Shown here in pieces: positions 48,808-61,253 of a stretch of DNA of 64,000 bases. The first letter of the stretch is position 1, and every line of letters begins with the position of its first letter. Below the pieces are notes generated by a model that was not told the origin of the DNA, ran no database searches, and saw only the letters and a list, made by a program, of their open reading frames with translations. A program made the position numbers and the translations under genes. The DNA lies in the NCBI RefSeq assembly GCF_947623445.1, contig NC_135245.1:7013501-7077500 (forward strand). The letters run 5' to 3'. Source of the stretch: Clavelina lepadiformis. Taxonomy: Eukaryota > Chordata > Ascidiacea > Aplousobranchia > Clavelinidae.

Positions 48808-49058
48808 TCAAGCTAGCGAACAGTGTCTGGCGAACACTATTTGCTAGCTTGAAAAAGAAAAGTGGGTGAACAAAGGTTGGCAAACAAGAAAATTTAAAAA
48901 TGGGCCACTTTTTTTTAACTAAAAAGAGTAAAACAAAAAAATTGCTATTTTCGGTTTAATGAAAAAAAAGTTTGCCCATTTTAAATTTATTTTGTTAGCC
49001 AGCGTTTGTTCGCCAGCCTTTGTTCGCCCACTTTACTTTTGTATGTTCCCTAGCTTGA
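48808..49058. repeat. Fold-back element (TCAAGCTAG ends)
   Basis: Ends TCAAGCTAGCGAAC and GTTCCCTAGCTTGA. Inner arms AGTGGGTGAACAAAGG and CCTTTGTTCGCCCACTTT are inverted copies that continue through AAATTTAAAAATGGGC. A second small hairpin at 48809-48851 seems inserted in the left arm. Non-coding. Confidence 0.7.
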
Positions 49059-49680
49059 CTAAGGTTTGATTGCAATGTGCCTCACAAGTAGGCCTATTGC
49101 ATTTGCATATATATCTTTATAATTCTAGTTAAACTTTGTGCAGTATTGCCAAAGACGATAAAAATCTGAAGTCCTTGAATCAGTTAGTTAGCTTATATTT
49201 GTATATGACAATAAATATTCAAGAAATTGTACCCGCATGATAATTATGCCTGTTAATATTCATATTTTTGAAGTTTAGACGGCCATGTCTTTGTTTTGGT
49301 GTAGTTTGCTATTTTTATTATTACAAGTTTCATACAGTTGCAACAACAACAATTAAAGCAGACAGGTTCATAAAAACATATGTTTATTTTGCTTGAGACA
49401 CTTTTTGACCCCCACCACTGGCTATAGAAAAATATAGCCTACTATATTTAAATATAAATACTGTGTAAATATTGTTAATTAACGAACTAAGTATGAATAT
49501 CACCGTATTCTTTTGTATATATATATGGTCATGTACATTTTATTGTCAAGATACCACAAAACACTTTCAATGCAGTAATATAAAATTACATAATTAATCA
49601 ACATTACATCAGTTTCTTCCTAAAAAATTTGTGTTAGAATCATATTTATTCCAAAACAGAATTGTTTCTATTGACAATAT

Positions 49681-50937
49681 TAGGGATGTGCTGAACTCAA
49701 AATTATTTGGCTTTGTACCAATCAGAAAATGTTGTTTTAGTATTCGACAAACTCCGATCTGTTCGTATCCATTTGAAGTGGCTCAAGTCTTGACGACTGT
49801 TGAACATGCCAATAACACCAATGTGCTCCACTCGAAAGGCTTATATGTTCGATGTTGTTTTAATTACTTAATCATTATACTGTACACTTAATCCTTCCAA
49901 GTAGTTTAAGACAAATCTTGTGATAAGACATTTGGCTATCACAAAGTAGCTTTCGTTTTATTTTTACTCTTTGAATTGGCATGTCACCAGCTGTGCTTGT
50001 TACGATCAACGTAACAATTTTTTCCCTGATAGAAAACCTATTTGTTTCCTAATAGTTTGGCTAATGATACTAAACATTTTTGTGAAGAAATTTTCCATTA
50101 CATATAATAATGCGTACTTGGTCAAATTATAATTTTAAATAATTGCAAGTAATGCGACTGACCCAACGTAAAGTGCTGTTATCAGTAAAAGTAATTGCGT
50201 CTAATTCAGTCCATTGTCATGAGTAAAGCAATATGCTCGTTTATTGCTGCTCCAATTGTTTTGGAGAAGACTTTCTTAAAATAACATGACCGGATTATTA
50301 AATTGTCGAAATGAAACATAACAGTGAGCAAACCAGCATTCTTGTATCATGTCATAGTAATATGGCGCCTTAATCTCGTTTTATGGTAAATAATAGTCAT
50401 GTACCTCACCTAGGCGCTAAGCACGAAGCTAACCAATTTTCTGGTATCAGCGTAGAACGAATGGAATTGGGGCTTATTGAATGAAATAAAATTTGTTATA
50501 TTACTCTATTTTTAAAACTAGGTATGACCAAATTAATTTCTGAGGTGTTGTTATATTCTGCCTTTTTGTACTATTGAGGTTGACACGATTCTGCCGGCTA
50601 AAAAAACTCTTCGATATTAAAATTATTGTGTGTTGTACATTATTGTAACATTTAATTGAATTACATTAAGTGCTTGTGCAGTGGAATAAACTATAAACTT
50701 TTTATGCGTTTTCATTTTACTGCAAGTGAATAACTTCAACAATAAAAGCGTGTAGCAAAATGAACATTTTTTATGATCAACATCATTTATGATTTAATAA
50801 AAGCAATGAATCTATGGATGAACTATGGATCGATCAACATGATTTACACTTAGTTTGATGTGAAAACTTGATAGTGGACATTAGTTGGTCGAATACCGAT
50901 AATATTTGCCGATTATATTCGCAAAAGCACATCCCTA
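49681..50937. mobile_element. 1.26-kb element with TAGGGATGTGC ends
   Basis: Left end TAGGGATGTGCTGAAC, right end GCAAAAGCACATCCCTA, inverted over about 11 bp. Flanking octamers GACAATAT and TATAATAT match at 6 of 8 positions. It shares its terminus with the 45.7-kb element. It contains no intact transposase that I can see. Confidence 0.5.
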
Positions 50938-51219
50938 TATAATATTATGTCACGAAAGAAGATAGGATCTAGTTAACTTATACACTAGTTACTTATACCA
51001 ATATCAAAGGAGTTGCAACAACATTTGTAATGTATCCATTACTGGTTTTTTTGTGGGCATGCAGAAGTGAACTAGACTTGATAGTGATACAAATAGCTAC
51101 ATCATTTAAGGTGAAGTAATATTCTAAAAAAGATCATTTATTGTTAGCAGGTATGCTTTCACCTTGTTATTGTTTTTATCTTAATTCAAGTTTAATCTGA
51201 ACTTGAGCCAACAATAGTC

Positions 51220-52137
51220 ATGATGCCGCTTGACTTGGATCGAATGATTGAAACTGCAAAGCAATGCAAGTATCTCCCAGAATATGACTTAAAAAAGCTT
51301 TGTGACTACGTATGCGATTTGCTTTTGGAAGAATCAAATGTTCAGCCAGTGTCTACACCTGTGACTGTTTGTGGTGATATCCATGGGCAGTTCTATGACC
51401 TTTTGGAACTTTTTAAAAATGGCTGTGAAATACCTGAAACAAATTATATATTTCTTGGTGATTTTGTTGACAGAGGATACTACAGTTTGGAGACATTTAC
51501 ATACCTGCTTACTCTCAAAGCAAAATGGTCTGACAAAATTACATTGCTACGGGGCAATCATGAAAGTCGTCAGATCACCCAAGTGTATGGTTTTTATGAT
51601 GAATGCCAGACAAAATATGGCAATGCCAATGCCTGGAGATACTGTACTAAAGTATTTGATCTGCTGACTATTGCAGCTATTATCGATTCTACAATATTAT
51701 GTGTCCATGGAGGTCTTTCCCCAGATGTAAAAACTCTTGATCAAATTCGTACTATAGATAGGCAGCAGGAAATCCCTCACAAAGGTGCTTTTTGTGATCT
51801 TGTATGGTCTGATCCGGAGGATGTCGATACATGGGCAATCTCGCCTCGAGGTGCAGGTTGGCTGTTTGGTGCAAAAGTCACAAATGAATTTGTTCACCTC
51901 AATGACCTTTCACTCATCTGCCGTGCTCATCAGTTGGTGCATGAAGGGTATAAATATATGTTTGATGAGAAACTAGTCACAGTTTGGTCTGCTCCAAACT
52001 ACTGTTACAGATGTGGCAACATTGCTGCGATCCTGGTTATCAATTCAAAGGACGATAGGGAAGCAAAGCTGTTTCGGGCAGTTCCTGATAACATGAGGGT
52101 TATTCCTGAGAGGAATACCACACCTTACTTTCTTTAG
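51220..52137 (+). CDS. PPP6C: Protein phosphatase 6 catalytic subunit
   Basis: Ser/Thr phosphatase of the PP2A-like group, acting with SAPS and ankyrin subunits in mitosis and inflammatory signalling. A single uninterrupted ORF of 305 residues, the same length as human PPP6C. The first of two adjacent ATGs gives MMPLDLD, matching MAPLDLD. All metal and catalytic motifs are present: [92 protein letters not shown]. The TTPYFL tail carries the Leu that is carboxymethylated in this family. Identity to vertebrate PP6 ([20 protein letters not shown]) separates it from PP4 and PP2A. The vertebrate gene has several introns and this copy has none, suggesting retroposition or intron loss, but it looks fully functional. 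Confidence 0.96.
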   Translation: MMPLDLDRMIETAKQCKYLPEYDLKKLCDYVCDLLLEESNVQPVSTPVTVCGDIHGQFYDLLELFKNGCEIPETNYIFLGDFVDRGYYSLETFTYLLTLKAKWSDKITLLRGNHESRQITQVYGFYDECQTKYGNANAWRYCTKVFDLLTIAAIIDSTILCVHGGLSPDVKTLDQIRTIDRQQEIPHKGAFCDLVWSDPEDVDTWAISPRGAGWLFGAKVTNEFVHLNDLSLICRAHQLVHEGYKYMFDEKLVTVWSAPNYCYRCGNIAAILVINSKDDREAKLFRAVPDNMRVIPERNTTPYFL

Positions 52138-53546
52138 TGTGTCTGTTTTATGTTTTTTCTCCACTGTGTTTTTCCATAAATCATTAATCTGTTGAATTTT
52201 TGAGTGTAAGGCTTTGCTTGGAGCTAAAATAATAAGGTTTCAACACGTGTTGGGCATTGTGAATCAATGAGTTTATATTTACTGCAACATGCATCTGCAT
52301 TTAATGTTATATTTTGGATGATGCTACTATTTTGGATGATATTCTGGATGATGCAACTAAATACAGCAAAGAGTATATATGTATATGAAGTTTTATACTT
52401 CCACAGATAACTCATTTCTGTGCTATGAATGGCTTATTTTGATGTAGTATCACAAGTTTCATGTAGAATTTTAATTCTTTGAGCTAAATTACCTGGCTGC
52501 CTTGTCTTCATTAACAAAGTCTTCAAATCAAAATCATTTGTTGTAGGGTTGTAATCCATGTGTATATGTTTATGTATACATATAATCATACAATACAACA
52601 ATGTTCACGATATATTGTTTAAGATGGATACATAGATTTAAAGCACCAAATTTTGGATATACCACACAAACTTTTATTTATGTTAACTATATGCCATGTG
52701 CTGTGTATTTATTGAGTTTACTGTTGAACTCAGAGTATTTAAATTGTGAGACATAAACTTTGTTACTAAATATTATGTGTCTTTATCAGCCTAGTCACTG
52801 AAAGCAAGGTGTGTGACAATATTACCCATATGCATGCTCCATTAGAATTTTTTTTGTTATTTTCATGGACTAAAAAGATGTCATTATAACAACTGTACTT
52901 GATCAAAGTATTCATACGCTGAAGGTGATATCCATTTTACTAAGTACATGCTTTAATGTTGTCCTAATCTATTTAAAGCTTCCTTTTTGCTTGATGTTTT
53001 GGTTTATACTGAAATGCTGAGGTTACTCGTTGCCCTTTGAAATACATTTATCCTTTGCTAAAATGCTAATATTTTGTTATATGTACTAAAAATGACGTTC
53101 CTTAGAATTTTGTTTTAAATTCCATCACATTTCCATGTCGTGTAAAACATGAGTTTTGGAACTGTATGTTTTTTCTGAATTTTTCATAAATGTTACTTTT
53201 CAGTTTATATTCTTTTAATGTCATGAAGTTTTTAGTTATCACATTGGCCACATTAGTTTTGTTTTAAGTTATTCTCCATCTTTAAAATCACTAGTTAATG
53301 CCTTTTGAACAATGTGCTATGCTGAAGGCTCTTTGCTTCATTTTGCTGTGTGTAAATATAATTGGAAATTTTTGCTTCAAACAAACCTCTTTTCCACGTA
53401 GTTGCATACCAAGTGCAAAGGACACAGAATCTGAACTTGATTACCCACACGTTCTAACTCAGAATATAACCTTAATGTGTATTTGACGTCATCGACCATA
53501 CAAACGAATAAGAAAAATTTATAAACACCGAATAGAGGATAACCAT
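52138..53546. other. PPP6C 3' UTR and intergenic
   Basis: AT-rich. A 62-codon ATG-started frame at 53298-53486 with a hydrophobic N-terminus is seen, but nothing else supports it as a gene. Confidence 0.35.
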
Positions 53547-55947
53547 CTATAATTCAGGAGGATGAAGACCCAAACTACTCCAGATTATATCAACGTTAAA
53601 AGTCGCGCTTTTCTTTTCCATAACGTCATCCTCATCAAGTAAATTGCCGTTTTCGTAACCAACGCCGTCGTAACGACCGAACGCTATTAGCAACGCAAAC
53701 TCACCTGCAACAATAAAAAATAAACTTTCTGTAAAAGAGCAATGTTTTTTATATTTTCGTAGGTAGTTCGTCATCGACTGCTCGTTACGATACTAGATTA
53801 TGCGAAATTTATAGCCTACTTACTGCTTTGATACGATCCGGTAAATTCTTCATTACTAATTTCGGCTTGTATGCGGGAAGCTAGGTATTCTGCCTGTCTT
53901 TGAATGTTGTATGGTGTCAGCACTTCCTCTACGTCTGTTGCCTCTCCAAGCGAGTAAATATTTTCACAGCCACGTGCCTTAAACGAATCCACTTTGATTT
54001 TGCCAGACTCTAAAAGCGCTTCCCCTGCAAACCATGCATGTTTTGTTTGTTTGCAGTGTACTAAAGTATAGTGAGAATATAATAGATCATGGGCTTTTGA
54101 AACTTTATAAAAAAATGGTTTATTGTGATTTATTGAATTGCTTTGTATAGATGCGTTGGACGTAATTTTGACAAAATGACATTAGTTATAACCAAGATTA
54201 TGTCGTTGCATTTTACCTAATGCTTCTTTACAAAAATCTTTTGAAGGTTCTGGTTCATTGCAGTTTATTACGAGATCAGCTTCTATCTTTTTTCCATTAG
54301 TCTTTTCCAAGTGTTGTCCATTGGTAAACTTGTTCGATACAAGCGACTCGAAGTTAGTTATTTCACTCTCTACAAGTGGGTAATTCAAAGACTATAGAGG
54401 TTACCCAATTTGCTCTTCTTATGTATAGTCACAAATTGTTCAAACATGGAGTTAAAGTAGGCTAATAAGTAGCCAAACCGCAAAAGTTGAAAAAGACAGG
54501 CAATATAGGCCCATGTTAAATGTACCTACCAGAAACAAGGTCAATATCTTTTTTGTACAATAACTTTCGTAGTTCTTCGTCCAATTCCTTCGGCAAACTC
54601 GAACATATTAACTTCTCATTTTCATTGCAAAGAAGGGACACCTTGCAGAGAAAAGTTTGTATTCAAACTGAAGAATGTTATTGAGCATTAAGGTGAAATA
54701 ATATTTAAGTCAGTTTATGCAATAGGGCTATGGTATGTCATGACTTAAAAGCGATAATTACATGAAGGTATATAGAACTAAAAAGTCGATTATACGATGG
54801 CTTTGTAGGTAGGCTACAAATTTTTGGGAAAACGTGCCAATCAAGGTATACCATAAATAACTTGATTACTTTTTTGTCAGGATAATCTGCTCTTATTTCT
54901 CCGGCGATTTCTATGTTAAGTAAATTTCCCCCAGCAAGTATGATGTCCGGAGCCCTTTTCATCTAGCAATAAAAAGAAAATTTAAATAAAGTTGATCAAT
55001 AGTGCATATTGTGAAGCACTACCTACTTTTCTAAAGTCATGTATCAGATAATTCTGCGCTTACTTTTCTTGTCAAAGCTCAATAGTTTCGTAAAATATCT
55101 ACGTTCTGAAAACACGACATGCTAAATAAAAAACAAATGCAAATGCAATAAATAAAAACACAAAAAATACCTCTTCAGTAAAAGCTTTGTACAAATTTGT
55201 TGCATCTTCTTTGGAAGCTCCGTGACATGTTTTGTTTAACTTTATTGGAAACGACGAGGAACTGCCCGTTGCGATCACCAAATAGTCGTACGGAATCTAC
55301 AGAATAGAAGTGCATAAAATGCGACGTTCAATATTCTTTAGGCTTATCCAGCTTCCAAATCAAACCAAATACAATATTAAAAAGCACCTTTCTTGCCCCA
55401 TTCACAAGTACAAGCTTCTTTTTTGCATTGATTGAGGTTACTGTTCCTTTAACAAACTTTTTAACAAAATCTTCGAAAGGAATGAAACTATGCTTGAGAA
55501 ACTCTGCAGTAGGTACACGAGCACGAAATTTAAACAGCTTAACGTAACTCCGTCGTCTTCTGGGTCACTTTGCTGATTTATCACACAAAGCGTAACTTTG
55601 TAGCAAGGTTTCATAAGAAAGTTATTGGTCTCCTAATCCCACATTTGCGCATTGTTGGTGATGGCTATACCTTTGCCGCCACCACAAACAGCACTTAAGT
55701 TTGGATAGGAACCAATAAAAACGTAGCCAACAAAAAACCGAACATTTTTTTCGTATAGTATACCTGGTTCCACGATGCATCTTGGTACGGCAAAGAAATA
55801 ATGCATGCAATCTTTAGGATCGATTAAAATAATCTCACAGAGGGAAAACTTTTGAAGCAGATAGGCCAAATACGAGCCACTGTAACCTCCACCTACAATG
55901 ACCACTTGCTTGTAGAGAGACTTTGGCTTGGAGGAACCACATCCCAT
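53547..55947 (-). CDS. AIFM2: AIFM2/FSP1-like flavoprotein oxidoreductase
   Basis: Homolog of ferroptosis suppressor protein 1, an NAD(P)H-quinone oxidoreductase tethered to membranes by myristoylation. Eight exons join in phase: 55764-55947, 55388-55503, 55171-55296, 54870-54962, 54530-54641, 54217-54369, 53824-54024, 53547-53704, giving 380 residues (human 373). The N-terminus MGCGSSKP is a textbook myristoylation site with a Cys3 that could be palmitoylated. The FAD motif VVIVGGGYSGSYLAYLLQ is intact, followed by YDYLVIATGSSSSFPIK. The second dinucleotide motif, GGGSAGVE in human, reads GGNLLNIE. The C-terminal GD motif reads SLGEATD in place of AIGDCAD. The end FGRYDGVGYENG matches human MGRNDGVG. 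The fold is clear, but nucleotide binding may differ. Confidence 0.88.
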
Positions 55948-56796
55948 TTTTATTGAGGACAGATATCAAAGAAATACATTTATATTGGAAAAACTACATA
56001 AGGTGTTCTCTATAAGCCTACTCATAATAACCACATGTTAACAAAAAATAAAAGCACGAAATGTGCCACAACCTAGGCAACATTTATCAAGTATAGCCTA
56101 TAAGTTTAACTTATAAGTTAGTAGATGGTCTTTGAACACAGTACTGGTATCAAAATAAAGTCAATGATCATTACAAAACAAGTAGGCTATAGGACTGTAA
56201 ACGGTTTGAATTTAAACATAACAAATGCGATGTAAACTCATTCAAATAGCTGTGAGACCGATTGAAAAAAATCTTTTAATTTTTCACGTAATTGCCAAAT
56301 ATAAATTTGAAAGTATTTTCCTTTTGTAAGAATGTATATACTTGTTTGAGATAGTATTAGCGGGCTAAAATTTTCTTCTAGACATTTAATGAAGAAAAAG
56401 AGTAAACTTCAGTATTTTGTCCCTTTTGCTCTCCCTTCTCTGGAACCAGTGAGGCATAGGCTATCAAAAAATTGCAAGTCATCATGATTGGTGATTATAT
56501 TTTAAAACAAAAATATTCGTGAATATTTAAGGGAATTTTAAGCAAACATAAATCAAGCAACGAACTTAAAAATACCGAAATATGGCAGTTCCACCCACCA
56601 CTGCAAAGTTTAACACCGAAATCAAACTTTTAGTTAGCCTACTGTTCTACACCGTTTGTTTTCGCATTGGCAATACTCGCGTACTATGAAAAGTACGGTC
56701 ATGTTGCATTGTTATAAGCTACACATTTTAGACTGTAGCCTATAAGGAAGTAGTAACCGCCTAGGCCTAAACTTTTTCACAGAATTTGAAATTACG
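55948..56796. other. Intergenic upstream of AIFM2
   Basis: Should hold the AIFM2 promoter. No other feature seen. Confidence 0.35.
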
Positions 56797-56841
56797 TTGT
56801 TTTGTGTTCAGTCAAACGCTGCCTCTGTCTATTTATTAGAA

Positions 56842-57420
56842 ATGGGCAAAATAGTTTTACTAAATCAAATATGTTTTGAAATCGAGCTTTTTCCAACACT
56901 TCTAAATTGTTTACCGGTATACGGAAATGAACTCAATGCTATTGCTACCCGCTTTGCTCTATATAACGACCTAAAAGTGCCAACCACTTATGGCTTATGC
57001 CAATGTAGGGTTGTGTATATCTGTGTGACGGACAAATTTCAATTATGCTACCGACATTCGACCGCAATAATAGCTTACAGGAGATTCTGCATAGAAATCG
57101 AGTCTTCTGTTTGGCGTAGAGCATTTCGCTCATTTTATGCACTTAATCATATTCTCGCAGTCTCGCAAATTGTTTATGCGATACACAACCTCATTGAAAA
57201 CATCATACACAAAATTGACAAAACCTATTATCTTTGCGTCTACTTACGCAAAAAGCCCCATATTTTGACACACCTATCTATTATTGTGAAAGCTAGTTTG
57301 TTTATACTTTGGAAGAAGTTCAATAACCTTCGTAAAAATACGCCTACAAGTAATTTACACAAATCTTCTACTATAGGTCAAACTTTCTTACAGGAATTTC
57401 ATTTATCTCTTTTTACCTGA
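56842..57420 (+). CDS. Orphan 192-codon ORF
   Basis: Open frame with first ATG at 56842 (MGKIVLLNQICFEIE) and stop at 57418-57420; the frame is also open about 15 codons upstream. The product is rich in Ile, Leu, Tyr, Cys and His, without a recognisable domain. A 190-codon frame is unlikely but not impossible by chance in AT-rich DNA of this length. No splice sites, Kozak strength or homology argue for it beyond length. Confidence 0.3.
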   Translation: MGKIVLLNQICFEIELFPTLLNCLPVYGNELNAIATRFALYNDLKVPTTYGLCQCRVVYICVTDKFQLCYRHSTAIIAYRRFCIEIESSVWRRAFRSFYALNHILAVSQIVYAIHNLIENIIHKIDKTYYLCVYLRKKPHILTHLSIIVKASLFILWKKFNNLRKNTPTSNLHKSSTIGQTFLQEFHLSLFT

Positions 57421-58507
57421 TAGAACCTATATGTATTATATTATCTGCTGACGGAATCATCGGATTAAAGTGTAGATTTTCTAACGACCTTAAAGCAACG
57501 GGCCTATTGTTCGGAGAGATTTCTTTGCTTCCTACACTTATCGAGTTTCGTTGGAACTAATTGTTACGTTCTACTTGTATAAACATGGAGTGACGTAGAT
57601 CCCTTAGCCAAGCCACTTAGCGCCTTTAGATTTTTATCCAAGGGCCCCATTCTTGAAGGTTTTCACTGTAAGGCACAATATTTTCCATTTTGCCCTCAAG
57701 CACAGTCGACCACAGTCATGTAGCAATCTTAAACACAAATTGGTAGTTGGCAGTACAATTTCGTTACGGATCTTGTTTTTCTGTGGATTTATTTGTGCAC
57801 CCCAGGGATTTATGACATATACAGTATGTTTACGTTTTGGAAATTTCCTTTGAAAACTTACTATAGAGACATATGCATTTACAGTTATTAGTCAAGTTTT
57901 AATTAAACTTATAAACACACGTTTATAGTTATACCACACGATACGATAACAAAAGTACAAATTTCCTCAGCGTCCATTATATCTCCCTTACTATACAGGT
58001 GTTAAGTAATGGGTAGTACACAACGTAAAATACTGTAGTTATGGTTGGTTCATATGTTCTTTGTAATATTTAAAAAATTATTATTCAAGACGAAGCAAAG
58101 AGTAACTTTGTTTAATAACAATACGTTGTAATGATTACATATTATTACACAATAAAAAGACTGTTGATTTGATTAGATTTTTTTCTGAGGTTAGCCAGAA
58201 CCCAGAGTAAACCAATCAAATCGAACAAGCAACGTAGATGTGATAAATATCATGTATCCAATAAGAGGTGATGAGTATCACTCGGAAACCAACACAGTGA
58301 CGGAGACGGTGAAAAGTTTCCAAGCGTAAGTTCAGAAAACACAGCTGAAAATGGTTACGCACGTGTGTAATGTGCGTATAAGCTGCGGGTGCCTATGGCA
58401 TGCAAACTGTAAAATTTTTCGTTACTTTTTAATCTCACTTTGCAATTTTATTTTTATAGGATGTTCAAATGCCTACAAAAGTATTGAAAAATGAAACGGT
58501 TGAGGGC

Positions 58508-58813
58508 GCTGTACTTCGATCAATGATTGTTTTGGAAATGGCGCCACAATTTCAATGAAAATTGAACAACGACAATGATCAAATATCAATACAAGATGAA
58601 GATATAGGCCTAGCCAAGAATAGGGTACTACAGTGTTGCCAAAACTCAGTATGGAATGTAGCCTAAAATTTTTTTATGCACCAGACAGCGTAATTTTCAA
58701 AGATTGGTGCTGTACTTCGATCAATGATTGTTTTGGAAATGGCGCCACAATTTCAATGAAAATTGAACAACGACAATGATCAAATATCAATACAAGATGA
58801 AGATATAGGCCTA
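58508..58813. repeat. 105-bp direct repeat flanking a 96-bp insert
   Basis: Copies at 58508-58612 and 58709-58813 are identical as read (GCTGTACTTCGATCAATGAT to GATGAAGATATAGGCCTA). The intervening 58613-58708 is a near copy of 62856-62951. The structure is either a segmental duplication with an inserted fragment or two copies of one dispersed repeat in tandem. Confidence 0.85.
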
Positions 58814-59604
58814 CACAGGAAAAAATAGTGACTGATAATAGTCCACAATTTTCATCATTGACTAATAAAATGCCACTTTCGTCCAAAAAAACACTCCCCA
58901 CGCCTTATTTTGGTCCAAGTACCATAAACCTGCCTACATACAGTTCGCAACGCCTTTTTATGGCTAACTACGCACCACCGATGCATTGGAAACTATTATG
59001 GCTAAATAAAACCCAGTGTACGATGTGATTGGCGTTTACTTCGTTACAAGTGCAAATCAAGTGGCTTAATGTCATTCGTGTCACGTAATATATTCAGCCA
59101 CTTGACACAGTCGGAGTCACCGGCTTAATAGTTGCTGTTACCGCGATGAACACCACATTAATATTTAGATGGTGACATTTCGTCACTGTTTAAAACTTTC
59201 TTATCCCTGCAATGCTATAATTTCATGAGTTTTTTACTAAATGCAAGGTTGTAAAAGGACGAAGGAACTTAAAAGTTTTCCCACGTAAGTACAGTAGGCC
59301 AAGATTTTTTTACAAATTTCATTACCCAAATTATTTTCCCCAAATGGTAAAGGCTTTTTTAAATAATCCGGAAATGTCAACGCACACAAGTGCTACAAAT
59401 ACTTCATTCACTTTTCACAAAAAAATAGGACATCTAGGCTAACAATCACAACAAAAATGTTCAAGGTAGGTTTGCTTGTTTGTGTTTTGATGTTGAGGTA
59501 AAGCAAGTTTGATGCCATTTTGAGTTTGGGGTAGGGTCAATTACATAAACATAATCTCTGGGTTGAGGTTGTTTGCACCCAGACTTACTTTCCTTGGACA
59601 ATTT

Positions 59605-59790
59605 TTATTTTTTAGGTTGTGCCAGGGAATTGGAATATTTATCTCTTCCTGTAATTTTCTTTTGACAAGCGTAACGAAAACTAGAGTCGCGAACATGTTT
59701 CCGCAAATGGTTGTGGTAAAGTCGAATGGAGTTGCATGCATAATTTGCAATCTGATAGCTGGTACAGTTTCTACAAATAAAGAGCTTCAT
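59605..59790 (-). pseudogene. C2H2 zinc-finger-like fragment
   Basis: The minus-strand frame reads LFICRNCTSYQ ... NSIRLYHNHLRKHVRD, with Cys-x2-Cys and HLRKH-type spacing, then YAC. It ends within 62 codons and lacks flanking exons. It could be an exon of an unseen gene or a remnant; I favour a remnant. Confidence 0.35.
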
Positions 59791-59832
59791 GATTTAGCAC
59801 ACAAAACCAAGTTTTTGGAGAACTATGCATAA

Positions 59833-61253
59833 AGTATTGCGGCTAACGATTACGATTACATGCAGGCAAACTAACTGGCCACGAAAAAGGAAGTTGAGAG
59901 AATTGGGTAGACCTGGAGAATATTTAGCCGGAAAGAAAAAAGTTTCAAAATAAGTTGGGAAGTATCCAACAATCCAACCAATAAAAGACAACTTTGCGGA
60001 TGATGTCTTACACAAGTCTAGTAATACTTTCTTTTCAAACACCACACTGCAGAGATGGACCTTTGGTTACGAAATTTCGCTTTCAAGAATGGTTTGCATG
60101 AAGCTTTCATTAAAGGGATTGAAGGTTTGTTGGCAATTCTGTTGTTTTTCCAGGCATTACATATGTGGCATTTTGTTTTGCGGCAACCGATTATTCCATT
60201 TTTATTGTAAAACTTCATAACTTGTGGGAGCAAAGTTATTAAACTTAAAACTTCTATTGCTGTTCAAAACAACTTAGTTTCAAAAGCTTTCTGCTCCGTT
60301 TGCAAGACTTCCTTGTAACTAATTTCGTTTGCCGGTGGTGAGTTACGCGTTACGTTTTTACTTCGGACTTGATCCCAGAGTGATTCCATGCGTAATCAAT
60401 GATTCGTAGAAAAAGCAAAAACAGAGGACGACGACGACATTACACATAACGCAGTAATGCTTGAATTGCGTGCGATTGCTAATACAAAAAAAGCTTTGTA
60501 ATGTAGCCAAGACTGTTTTATTTTGCAACCATGAACCGTTGCGAACTATTTTCAAGTTTTGCGACATTGTTATGAAGGAGACCGGAGGGGCATATTTTTA
60601 TGTAAAACACTGATCAGTAGCATTACCAAAGCTAGTTCAAAACGTTCAATATACTCCATTTGCACATATGTCTGGCTGTTGTCCGGCCAAAAATGAATCG
60701 ATTTACATTCTGTTGTACCAACACGAGGAACGAGCTTCGTGATATTAAATGATTAAACTTTTGGCTATAAATTGTCTATTGCATTGGTGATTGGTTACTT
60801 TATTATGTAAAAGTCGGTTTACGCAGCGTTAATTGGTGGTGTACACACTAAATTTTATTACAATAGATATAATATGCATTGTATTTGAGTACTGTATTAG
60901 AGACTTAATGCTAACGTAAGCTTAGTAAATTTTGCAACTTGTTCCAAAATTATAGCCCTTAGTTTTACGGTCAAAAATGTAAACCTGTCTTCATTTTTAA
61001 AAAGCAAAGTTTGTGATTACTGCACTGCTTTTGCGTTATTATATTTCATTACGTTGGTAACTGCCATGGCTACTGTAATACATACTATAATAAAAATACA
61101 TACCTATTATATATGTATTGTGTACAAGTTTGTAATTTGTATAGTGCTATATTTTGCGCAATTGAAATAATTTATCATAGTTTAAAAAAAAATATAGAGG
61201 ATTTATAAGCGTTACCATTTTAACGAATAATTTACAATATGTGCACTTTGCAG
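59833..61253. other. Intergenic, no gene seen
   Basis: No supported exon. Any upstream exons of the 61.25-kb gene would lie here, but none could be recognised. Confidence 0.3.

Noticed and set aside
53298-53486. 62-codon ATG frame with signal-peptide-like start after PPP6C
   Set aside because: Short, no homolog, within a probable 3' UTR; insufficient evidence.
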